Source: Streptomyces acidiscabies (GTDB lineage Bacteria > Actinomycetota > Actinomycetes > Streptomycetales > Streptomycetaceae). Taken from it: DNA of 64,000 bases. The notes under the pieces are model-generated. The model was not told the origin of the DNA. It saw only the letters and a list, made by a program, of their open reading frames with translations, and did not search any database. A program made the position numbers and the translations under genes. Of the stretch, positions 26,047-33,008 are shown in pieces. Numbering within the stretch: position 1 is the stretch's first letter; each line of letters begins with the position of its first letter. The stretch spans positions 1,054,001 through 1,118,000 of the forward strand of contig NZ_JAGJBY010000002.1 in the NCBI RefSeq assembly GCF_020010905.1. Direction: 5' to 3'.

Positions 26047-26984
26047 GCGGCACCTCCCTTGGGGCGGCCGAGGCCCAGTACGTTGACCTTGATCTTCTGG
26101 AGCGGCGTCGGCGGGAGCTGGCGCGAGGAGCCGCGCGCGTAGTACCGCTCGATGTAGTACTGGCCGACGCTGAACACCGAGGTGAGCAGCAGGTACCAGG
26201 CCGCGGCGAGGAACAGCATCTCGGCGGGTGCGCCGGAGGTCTGCCCGATGTCCTGGGCGACCCGGAACAGTTCGCTGTACTGGACGACCGACACCAGCGA
26301 GGTCGTCTTCAGCATGTTGATGACCTCGTTGCCCGTCGGCGGCACGATCACGCGCATCGCCTGCGGGATGACGATCCGCCGCAGCGTCTTCGACTGGCTC
26401 ATGCCGAGCGCGTGGGACGCCTCGGTCTGGCCCTCGTCCACCGCGAGGAGGCCCGCGCGGCAGATCTCGGCCATGTACGCGGCCTCGTTGAGCCCGAGCC
26501 CGAGCAGCGCCGTCAGCAGCGGCGTCATGAAGCTGGACCAGTAGTCCTTGTAGATCGGCCCGAGGTTGATGTACTCGAAGACCAGGCCCAGGTTGAACCA
26601 GACGACGAGCTGCACCAGGACCGGCGTACCCCGGAAGAACCAGATGTAGAACCACGCGATGGACGAGGTCACCGGGTTCTTGGAGAGCCGCATGACGGCG
26701 AGCAGGATGCCGCCGACGATGCCGATCGCCATCGAGAGGACCGTCAGGAGCAGCGTCTTGCCGACGCCCTCGACGACCCGGTCGTCGAAGAAGTAGTCCG
26801 GGATCGCCCCCCAGTTGATCTTGCCCTGGGAGAAGGCGTAGACGATGCTGCCCAGCAGCACCAGGGCGACCACGGCCGCCACGTAGCGGCCGTAGTGACG
26901 GACGGGGATGGCCTTGATGGCCTCGGGGCCGGCCGGCGGGGTGTCCGCCGGGCCGCCGTCCGTCTTGTCGATGTCAACAGTCAC
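26043..26984 (-). CDS. Polar amino-acid ABC transporter, permease
   Basis: 313 aa, HisM/GlnP type. An N-terminal cytoplasmic tail is followed by membrane helices from about residue 35; the EAA-like loop is SHALGMSQSKTLRRIVIPQAMR, which docks on the ATPase. It is longer than minimal family members because of the tail and an extra C-terminal amphipathic segment. Starts at GTG 26984, 32 bp after the binding-protein gene, and overlaps the ATPase gene by 4 bp. A single permease gene implies a homodimer. Confidence 0.93.
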   Translation of the reverse strand: MTVDIDKTDGGPADTPPAGPEAIKAIPVRHYGRYVAAVVALVLLGSIVYAFSQGKINWGAIPDYFFDDRVVEGVGKTLLLTVLSMAIGIVGGILLAVMRLSKNPVTSSIAWFYIWFFRGTPVLVQLVVWFNLGLVFEYINLGPIYKDYWSSFMTPLLTALLGLGLNEAAYMAEICRAGLLAVDEGQTEASHALGMSQSKTLRRIVIPQAMRVIVPPTGNEVINMLKTTSLVSVVQYSELFRVAQDIGQTSGAPAEMLFLAAAWYLLLTSVFSVGQYYIERYYARGSSRQLPPTPLQKIKVNVLGLGRPKGGAA

Positions 26985-27016
26985 AGGTGTTGCCTCTCAG
27001 CGCCCGTTCCTCCGGG

Positions 27017-27985
27017 TCACTTGCCGGCATTGACGGTGGCCTGGGTGACGGCACCGGAGGGGACGCCCCACTTGGCGAGGACCTTGGCGTACTCGCCGTT
27101 CTTGATGATCGCGTCCAGCGCGGCCTTGACCGCGTCGCGCAGCTGGGTGCCGGTCTTGCTGAACGCGATGCCGTACGGCGCCGCCTCGACCTGCTCGCCG
27201 ACGAGCTGGAAGTCCTTGCCGCCGCCGGACGTCTTCACCGCGTACGCCGCGACGGGGAAGTCGGACGAGCCCGCGTCCGCGCCGCCCGCGCGCAGGCGGG
27301 TCTGGGCGTCCTGGTCGCTGTCGAAGGACTCCATGGCGATGCTCTTGCCCTTGGGACACTTCTTCGTCTCGGACTTCGCGAGGTCCTCGGAGACCGTGCC
27401 GCGCTGCACGACGATCTTCTTGCCGCAGAGGTCGGCCCAGGTCTTGATGCCCTGGTCCTTGCCCTTGGGGGTGTAGATCGAGACGCCGGCCGTGAAGTAG
27501 TCGACGAAGTCGACGCCCTCGCCGACCTTCTTGCCGGAGTCCGCGTCGATGCCGTTCTGGCGGTTCTTGGTGTCGGTCATCGCGGACATGACCAGGTCGT
27601 AGCGCTTGGCGCGCAGACCGGTGACGAGGGACGTGAACGTGCCGTTCTCGAACTCGAACTTCACGCCGAGCTGCTTGCCCATCGCGTCGGCGAGGTCGGG
27701 GTCGATGCCGACCACCTTGCCGGAGCTGTCCTTGAACTCGACCGGCGCGTACGAGATGTCCGAGCCGACCTTGATGACGCCCTTGGAGCGGATGTCCGCG
27801 GGCAGCTTCGCGGCGAGCGGGGCGGACGCGGACGTGTCGGACGAGGACGAGTCCGCGCCCTTGTCCTTGTCCTTCGTCTGGTCACCGCACCCGGTGAGGA
27901 TCAGCGCGCCCGCGACCGCGAGGGAGCCGACCGCGGCCAGACGGGTGCGCGCGGTGGTCGTACGGCGGGTGGTGCTTGCGGTCAT
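27017..27985 (-). CDS. Polar amino-acid ABC transporter, substrate-binding lipoprotein
   Basis: 322 aa, SBP_bac_3 family. A basic start with twin arginines (TTRRTTTARTR) leads into a hydrophobic stretch and the lipobox LTGC near residue 33, so the mature protein is anchored outside the membrane. After a Ser/Asp-rich linker come the family blocks VIKVGSDISYAPVEF, GIDPDLADAMG, LRAKRYDLVMSAM and RGTVSEDLA. ATG 27985 has GGAGGA upstream. First gene of the binding-protein/permease/ATPase operon. Confidence 0.94.
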   Translation of the reverse strand: MTASTTRRTTTARTRLAAVGSLAVAGALILTGCGDQTKDKDKGADSSSSDTSASAPLAAKLPADIRSKGVIKVGSDISYAPVEFKDSSGKVVGIDPDLADAMGKQLGVKFEFENGTFTSLVTGLRAKRYDLVMSAMTDTKNRQNGIDADSGKKVGEGVDFVDYFTAGVSIYTPKGKDQGIKTWADLCGKKIVVQRGTVSEDLAKSETKKCPKGKSIAMESFDSDQDAQTRLRAGGADAGSSDFPVAAYAVKTSGGGKDFQLVGEQVEAAPYGIAFSKTGTQLRDAVKAALDAIIKNGEYAKVLAKWGVPSGAVTQATVNAGK

Positions 27986-28652
27986 CGTGGGTTCCTCCGG
28001 CGGATGGATGGAGTTGCCGATCGTGCGGGCACGGTCGACGGAGTCGGCCGTACTCCAGGACGGTGAGCGCTGCCGATGGGTTCGGTGGCGCCTGGTCGCG
28101 TCTACACACACCTTCGAGTGTCGCGACCTCGTGTGATTACGGCATCTTGCCATTCGGACCATGCCGTGCACGCGGGAACCGATGTCAAAATCGGATAACG
28201 GGCGGTCCGGAAGAAGCGTCGGTCCGCGCCGCCGTGGCCGGTCCTGGCCGGATCATCTGCTGGAATGGTCCGTTCCGTCCGGAAGATCTTCTGCGTATCT
28301 CAGGATGTGGAACCGGACCGGCTGGGTTTTCGAGGTTGTCAAGAGTTGTTCTTGAGCTTGTCCGTATATCACTGCATGAGTCATGTCACTGGGATATGAC
28401 CTCCGGAGCGGGATGTAGAGCGTCGACAGATCGAGGCATGTGACCTTGCACGGATCCGACTCGTGCGGGGTGCGGTCCGTCGAGTACAAAGGTTGTTCTA
28501 CACCCCTCATCCGGGGCTCAAGGGCGCGTGTGCGGCGTGCTCGTCGCGTACTGGTCTGGTCTGGCGTCACCGCCGTGGGTCGTACGCGGTCCCGCCCGCT
28601 CCTCAATCAGGGGCGGCCACCCTCAAACATGAACGCGTAAGGGGTACGACAC
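27986..28652. other. Intergenic region between the ABC operon and malic enzyme
   Basis: About 670 bp and relatively AT-rich in its middle. It must hold divergent promoters. The one structure I note is TCAAGA-N5-TCTTGA (28339-28355), a perfect 6-bp-arm palindrome that could be a regulator site. Readings into this stretch look spurious and no RNA gene is recognised. Confidence 0.45.
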
Positions 28653-29849
28653 ATGGCAGCGGAGATCGTCAATCCTCGCAGCGACAGCACGGACGACGCC
28701 TTCGATCCGGCTTTCGCGCTGCACCGGGGCGGGAAAATGGCCGTTCAGGCCACCGTTCCGATCCGTGACAAGGACGACCTGTCCCTGGCCTACACGCCCG
28801 GCGTCGCCCGCGTGTGCACCGCCATCGCCGAGAATCCGGAACTCGTCGACGACTACACGTGGAAGTCGTCCGTCGTCGCCGTCGTCACCGACGGTACGGC
28901 CGTCCTGGGGCTCGGCGACATCGGGCCCGAGGCCTCCCTCCCCGTGATGGAGGGCAAGGCCATCCTCTTCAAGCAGTTCGGCGGCGTCGACGCGGTGCCG
29001 ATCGCGCTGGCCTGCACGGGCGTCGACGAGATCGTCGAGACCGTCGTGCGGCTCGCGCCGTCCTTCGGGGGCGTCAACCTCGAAGACATCTCGGCGCCGC
29101 GGTGCTTCGAGATCGAGCGGCGGTTGCAGGACGCGCTCGACATTCCCGTCTTCCACGACGACCAGCACGGGACCGCTGTCGTCACGCTGGCCGCGCTGCG
29201 GAACGCCGCTCGGCTGAGCGGGCGTTCCATCGGTGAGCTGCGTGCGGTCATCTCCGGCGCCGGGGCCGCTGGCGTCGCCATCGCGAAGATGCTCGTCGAG
29301 GCCGGGATCGGGGACGTCGCCGTCGCCGACCGGAAGGGGGTCGTCTCCGCCGATCGCGACGACCTCACCGACGTCAAGCGGGAGCTTGCCGGGTTCACCA
29401 ACAAGGCTGGGCTGAGTGGGTCCCTTGAGGACGCGCTCGCCGGGGCCGACGTGTTCGTCGGGGTGTCCGGGGGGACGGTGGCCGAGTCCGCCGTTGCTTC
29501 CATGGCGCCCGGGGCGTTCGTGTTTGCCATGGCCAATCCCGATCCCGAGGTTCATCCCGAGGTTGCGCACAAGTACGCGGCTGTTGTGGCTACGGGGCGG
29601 TCCGACTTCCCCAACCAGATCAACAATGTGCTGGCGTTTCCGGGGATCTTTGCGGGGGCGCTTCAGGTGCGGGCTTCTCGGATCACCGAGGGGATGAAGA
29701 TCGCTGCGGCTGAGGCGTTGGCGGGGGTTGTCGGGGATGACCTCGCTGCTGACTATGTGATTCCGTCGCCGTTCGATGAGCGGGTTGCGCCGGCGGTTAC
29801 GGCGGCTGTTGCGGCTGCGGCTCGGGCGGAGGGTGTTGCTCGCAGGTGA
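28653..29849 (+). CDS. NAD(P)-dependent malic enzyme
   Basis: 398 aa, the short bacterial malic enzyme without a phosphotransacetylase domain. Oxidatively decarboxylates malate to pyruvate. Motifs: SLAYTPGVARVC near the N-terminus, FHDDQHGTAVV for metal and substrate, and the Rossmann loop ISGAGAAGVAIAKML. ATG 28653 has AAGGGG upstream. A hairpin follows the stop. The last third of the gene has many codons ending in G or T (GCT, GTT), unlike the first part. Confidence 0.95.
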   Translation: MAAEIVNPRSDSTDDAFDPAFALHRGGKMAVQATVPIRDKDDLSLAYTPGVARVCTAIAENPELVDDYTWKSSVVAVVTDGTAVLGLGDIGPEASLPVMEGKAILFKQFGGVDAVPIALACTGVDEIVETVVRLAPSFGGVNLEDISAPRCFEIERRLQDALDIPVFHDDQHGTAVVTLAALRNAARLSGRSIGELRAVISGAGAAGVAIAKMLVEAGIGDVAVADRKGVVSADRDDLTDVKRELAGFTNKAGLSGSLEDALAGADVFVGVSGGTVAESAVASMAPGAFVFAMANPDPEVHPEVAHKYAAVVATGRSDFPNQINNVLAFPGIFAGALQVRASRITEGMKIAAAEALAGVVGDDLAADYVIPSPFDERVAPAVTAAVAAAARAEGVARR

Positions 29850-29855
29850 GTTGTG

Positions 29856-29882
29856 ATGGCCCCGTCTGATTGGCGGGGCCAT
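29856..29882 (+). terminator. Hairpin terminator after malic enzyme
   Basis: ATGGCCCCG (29856-29864) pairs with CGGGGCCAT (29874-29882), a 9-bp perfect stem with a 9-nt loop, 7 bp after the stop and followed by TGCTTT. Confidence 0.88.
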
Positions 29883-29951
29883 TGCTTTCCCGCGGGGCCT
29901 GCCAGGGGGTGGGCCGGGCGGGGTTCGTTGTGGTGGGTTCTGTTGAGTTCC

Positions 29952-29996
29952 GGGTGCGGGTTCGTTGTGGCTGGTCGCGCAGTTCCCCGCGCCCCT
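29952..29996. repeat. 45-bp copy of the dispersed intergenic repeat
   Basis: Identical over 45 bp to 17614-17658, beginning GGGTGCGGGTTCG and ending CCCGCGCCCCT. It is a single unit, in the gap between malic enzyme and the oxidoreductase, on the same strand as the other copy. Confidence 0.85.
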
Positions 29997-30092
29997 TGGG
30001 GGGGCGATGATGCTCACCTTCGTTTGCAAGTAGGTGTGTGTCACATCGCCGGGGCGTGTTGTTCCCCTCTTTTTCTCCCTATCGTCTAACCC

Positions 30093-31058
30093 ATGTTTGC
30101 TGCCTACGCCGCCCGCATCGATCGTGATCAGCCGCTCAACGGGCTGGAGTTGGGGGAGCGGCCGGCTCCTGTGGCGCCGGCCGGGTGGAGTGTTGTCGAT
30201 GTGCGGGCCGCCTCGCTCAATCATCACGACCTCTGGTCCCTGCGGGGGGTCGGGCTGGGGGAGGACAAGTTGCCGATGATTCTGGGGTGTGATGCCGCCG
30301 GGGTCGATGCGGACGGGAACGAAGTCGTTCTGCACTCCGTCATCGGGCAGACCGGGCACGGGGTCGGGCCCCGGGAGCCTCGGTCGATTCTCACCGAGCG
30401 GTATCAGGGGACGTTCGCCGAGCAAGTCGCCGTGCCTACCTGGAACTTGCTGCCCAAGCCCAAGGAGCTGTCCTTCGCCGAGGCCGCTTGTCTGCCCACC
30501 GCCTGGCTCACCGCCTATCGGATGCTGTTCACCAACGCCGGGGTTCGGCCCGGGGATTCGGTGCTCGTGCAGGGGGCCGGGGGCGGGGTCGCGACCGCGG
30601 CGATCGTGCTCGGGAAGGCGGCCGGGCTGCGGGTGTTCGCCACCAGCCGGGACGAGGCCAAGCGCAAGCGGGCCGTCGAGCTGGGGGCCGTCGAAGCCGT
30701 CGAGCCCGGTGCGCGGCTGCCGCAGCGGGTCGACGCCGTGATCGAGACCGTGGGGGCCGCGACCTGGTCGCACTCCGTCAAGTCGCTGCGGCCCGGCGGG
30801 ACGCTCGTCATCTCGGGGGCCACCAGCGGGGACCGGCCCTCGCACGCCGAACTGACCCGGATCTTCTTCCTGGAGCTGAAGGTCGTGGGGTCGACGATGG
30901 GGACCAAGGACGAGCTGGAGGACCTGCTCTCCTTCTGCGCCGCCACGGGCGTACGGCCGGTGATCGACGAGGAGTTGCCGCTGGACCGCGCGCGGGAGGG
31001 GTTCGAGCGGCTGGAGTCGGGGGAGCAGTTCGGGAAGATCGTGCTGACTCGGGGGTGA
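30093..31058 (+). CDS. Zinc-binding-type alcohol dehydrogenase / quinone oxidoreductase (MDR family)
   Basis: 321 aa. N-terminal GroES-like domain (VRAASLNHHDLW, ILGCDAAGVDADG), then an NAD(P)-binding Rossmann domain with VLVQGAGGGVATAAIVLGKAAG near residue 155. The structural zinc cysteines of classical alcohol dehydrogenases are absent, so despite the family name it is probably zinc-free and NADPH-dependent. ATG 30093 follows TATCGTCTAACCC, with no ribosome-binding site, so it may be leaderless. A terminator follows. Confidence 0.88.
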   Translation: MFAAYAARIDRDQPLNGLELGERPAPVAPAGWSVVDVRAASLNHHDLWSLRGVGLGEDKLPMILGCDAAGVDADGNEVVLHSVIGQTGHGVGPREPRSILTERYQGTFAEQVAVPTWNLLPKPKELSFAEAACLPTAWLTAYRMLFTNAGVRPGDSVLVQGAGGGVATAAIVLGKAAGLRVFATSRDEAKRKRAVELGAVEAVEPGARLPQRVDAVIETVGAATWSHSVKSLRPGGTLVISGATSGDRPSHAELTRIFFLELKVVGSTMGTKDELEDLLSFCAATGVRPVIDEELPLDRAREGFERLESGEQFGKIVLTRG

Positions 31059-31070
31059 CGGGTCGTTGAG

Positions 31071-31100
31071 GGGCGGGTCCGGGTGGGCCCGCCCATTTTT
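31071..31100 (+). terminator. Terminator after the oxidoreductase
   Basis: GGGCGGG (31071-31077) pairs with CCCGCCC (31088-31094), followed by ATTTTT (31095-31100), 12 bp after the stop. Confidence 0.85.
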
Positions 31101-31112
31101 CGTGCCGGTGAT

Positions 31113-31157
31113 GTCAACTTTGGTTGACGGCCGTGCGGTGTCAATGTAAGTTGACAC
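31113..31157. promoter_or_regulatory. Promoter with two GTCAA-N6-TTGAC operators (leaderless start)
   Basis: Two palindromes of identical design, 27 bp apart: 31113-31128 and 31140-31155. The second extends to 7-bp arms GTGTCAA/TTGACAC (31138-31157). A -35 (TTGACG, 31124-31129) lies in the first and a -10 (TAAGTT, 31147-31152) in the second, 17 bp apart. Transcription would start at or next to the ATG at 31160, so the mRNA should be leaderless. The sites are seen; the binder, perhaps the small HTH protein itself, is inferred. Confidence 0.6.
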
Positions 31158-31159
31158 GC

Positions 31160-31369
31160 ATGACCGAAGCTACGGATCTCGCGGCGCGGGCCGGGGATCG
31201 TGACCCCAGGGTCGGACTGCGCGCCGTCGTCGCCCTGCGCAGGCTGCTGGAGCAACTGGAAGCCGTGCAGGTGCGCAGCGCGCGGGTGCAGGGGTGGTCG
31301 TGGCAGGAGATCGCCACGGAACTCGGCGTGAGCAGGCAGGCCGTGCACAAGAAATACGGGAGGCAGTGA
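31160..31369 (+). CDS. Small helix-turn-helix protein linked to a ClpN-domain protein
   Basis: 69 aa: a helical N-terminus (GLRAVVALRRLLEQLEAVQVRSAR) followed by a single HTH, GWSWQEIATELGVSRQAVHKKYGR. ATG 31160 has no ribosome-binding site and sits right after a -10 element, so translation is likely leaderless. Its stop overlaps the start of the ClpN gene (TGATG). The pair HTH + ClpN recurs in Streptomyces. It probably regulates its own promoter through the twin operators just upstream. Confidence 0.85.
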   Translation: MTEATDLAARAGDRDPRVGLRAVVALRRLLEQLEAVQVRSARVQGWSWQEIATELGVSRQAVHKKYGRQ

Positions 31370-31932
31370 TGTTCGAACGCTTCACCCAGGACGCCCGTGA
31401 CGTGGTGCGCGGCGCCGTCGACCGGTGCGAGGAGTCCGGCGCGCGGACCGTCGCCGTCGAGCACCTGCTCCTCGCGCTCCTCGAACGGGAGGGCAGCCGC
31501 GCGTCCTTCGCCCTCGCCTCACTCGGCGCCGACCGCTGGCGCGACTCCGTACGGGAGGAACTCGCCGACGCCCGCCGCCGGGCCGGCCTCTCCCGCGCCG
31601 AGTCCGACGCGCTCGCCGGACTCGGGATCGACGTCACCGAGATCGTGGCGCGGGTGGAGGAGGCGCACGGTGTGGGGGCGCTGTCCGGGGACGTACGGGA
31701 CAAGGGGTGGTGGAGCGGGCGGCGGTCCTTCGGGCGGGAGGCGAAGGATGTGCTGGAACGGTCGCTGCGTATCGCTGTCGCTCATCGGGACCGGCATATC
31801 GGGGACGAGCACATCTTGTTGGCGGTGACTGTTCTGCCGGGGGTGGCGGGGGAGGTGCTGGCGGATCAGGGGGTTACTTATGAGGCGGTGACCCGGGTGT
31901 TGTACGGCGGGGGTGAGTTGCGGGCGGGGTGA
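31369..31932 (+). CDS. Clp N-terminal (ClpR) domain protein without an ATPase
   Basis: 187 aa containing two Clp N-terminal repeats: MFERFTQDARDVVRGAV and HLLLALLEREG in the first, FGREAKDVLERSLRIAVAHRDRHIGDEHILLAV in the second. This is the substrate/adaptor-binding module of ClpA/ClpC, but no AAA+ domain follows, so the protein may act as an adaptor or decoy for a Clp machine. ATG 31369 overlaps the HTH gene stop, indicating coupled translation. A terminator follows. Confidence 0.9.
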   Translation: MFERFTQDARDVVRGAVDRCEESGARTVAVEHLLLALLEREGSRASFALASLGADRWRDSVREELADARRRAGLSRAESDALAGLGIDVTEIVARVEEAHGVGALSGDVRDKGWWSGRRSFGREAKDVLERSLRIAVAHRDRHIGDEHILLAVTVLPGVAGEVLADQGVTYEAVTRVLYGGGELRAG

Positions 31933-31933
31933 G

Positions 31934-31958
31934 GGGGCCCGCTGCGTTCGCGGGCCCC
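31934..31958. terminator. Bidirectional terminator between ClpN and PadR genes
   Basis: GGGGCCCGC (31934-31942) pairs with GCGGGCCCC (31950-31958), followed on the plus strand by TTCTTTC. It separates the convergent genes. Confidence 0.85.
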
Positions 31959-31963
31959 TTCTT

Positions 31964-33007
31964 TCATGCCTTCGGCTGCCTCAGGACTGCCTCGATGTGG
32001 GCCGCCGCCGTGGACAAGTGGTGGCGGGTCTCCCGGAGTTGGTCCGGCGTGACGCCGTGGTCGCGGGCCGCGTCGCGGATGTCGTCGCGGAAGCGGTCGA
32101 GGAGGCGGTCGAGGTCGCGGGCGGGGTTGTCGGTGGGGGGTTCGTGGGTCCAGGAGGGCTCGTACTCGAACGGGACGTCCTCGGCGGTGGTGTGGTGGTC
32201 CGAGGTGGCAGTGCCCTCCCGGGAGGGTGTGCCCGCGTCGAACGTGAAGCCCAGGTCCTTGCCGAAGCCCTTCCCGAAGTCCTTGCCGAAATCGCCGAAC
32301 TCCTTGGCCAGTTCGGTCAGGCCCTCGCGGACGCCGGTCGGCCAGTCGCCCCGGGAGAAGTGGTCCTGCACCTGCTCCTGGACCCGGCGGGCGATGCGCT
32401 GCACCTCCTCCTGGGCCTGCGCGCGGGCGTGGTCCTGCGCCTCCTTGGCCAGGCGGCGGGCGCGCTGGGCCTCCTCGCGGGCGCGGCGGCTCTCGTCCTT
32501 CGCGCGGCGGGCCTGGTCCTTCCAGCCCTGCTTGACGCGGCGCATCTCCTCCTTCGCCGCCTGCCACGACTCGTCGTCCTCGCCGCCCTTGGCGTGGAAG
32601 GCGCCGCCGTCGGTGCCCTCGCGGGCCTGTGTCGCCGCCGCGCGCATCTCCCGGCGGAGGTCGCCGGCCGCGCCCCGGACGTCCGCCCGGATCTCCGCCG
32701 CCAGCTCGGCGACCGACTCGCGGATCTCCAGCTCCAGGTCGGCGAGTTCGCCGCTGCGGTCGGCGAGTTCGGCGCGGCCGGCGTCGGTGATCGCGTACAC
32801 CTTGCGACCGCCCTCGGTGGTGTGGGTGACCAGTCCCTCGGCCTCCAGCTTGGCGAGGCGGGGGTAGACCGTGCCGGCGGAAGGGGCGTACAGGCCCTGG
32901 AAGCGTTCCTCCAGGAGGCGGATCACTTCGTAGCCGTGGCGCGGGGCCTCGTCCAGCAGCTTGAGCAGGTAGAGGCGCAGGCGGCCGTGGGCGAAGACGG
33001 GGGGCAT
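31964..33007 (-). CDS. PadR-family regulator with long charged helical extension
   Basis: 347 aa, about twice a normal PadR protein. Residues 1-90 are the winged helix (RLYLLKLLDEAPRHGYEVIRLLEERF, GTVYPRLAKLEAEGLV). Residues about 95-230 are rich in Arg, Glu and Ala and predicted to form a long coiled coil (EEMRRVKQGWKDQARRAKDE and onward). The rest is a mixed tail ending in a helical LRETRHHLSTAAAHIEAVL. ATG 33007 lies 1 nt after the DUF4097 stop, so the two are translated together. It probably senses or controls the DUF4097 partner and represses the shared promoter. Confidence 0.88.
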   Translation of the reverse strand: MPPVFAHGRLRLYLLKLLDEAPRHGYEVIRLLEERFQGLYAPSAGTVYPRLAKLEAEGLVTHTTEGGRKVYAITDAGRAELADRSGELADLELEIRESVAELAAEIRADVRGAAGDLRREMRAAATQAREGTDGGAFHAKGGEDDESWQAAKEEMRRVKQGWKDQARRAKDESRRAREEAQRARRLAKEAQDHARAQAQEEVQRIARRVQEQVQDHFSRGDWPTGVREGLTELAKEFGDFGKDFGKGFGKDLGFTFDAGTPSREGTATSDHHTTAEDVPFEYEPSWTHEPPTDNPARDLDRLLDRFRDDIRDAARDHGVTPDQLRETRHHLSTAAAHIEAVLRQPKA

Positions 33008-33008
33008 G

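Noticed and set aside
28623..31157. 844-codon minus-strand open frame opposite malic enzyme and the oxidoreductase
   Set aside because: Composition is Pro/Arg/Gly-rich with no recognisable domain; both plus-strand genes are clear families with good starts and terminators.
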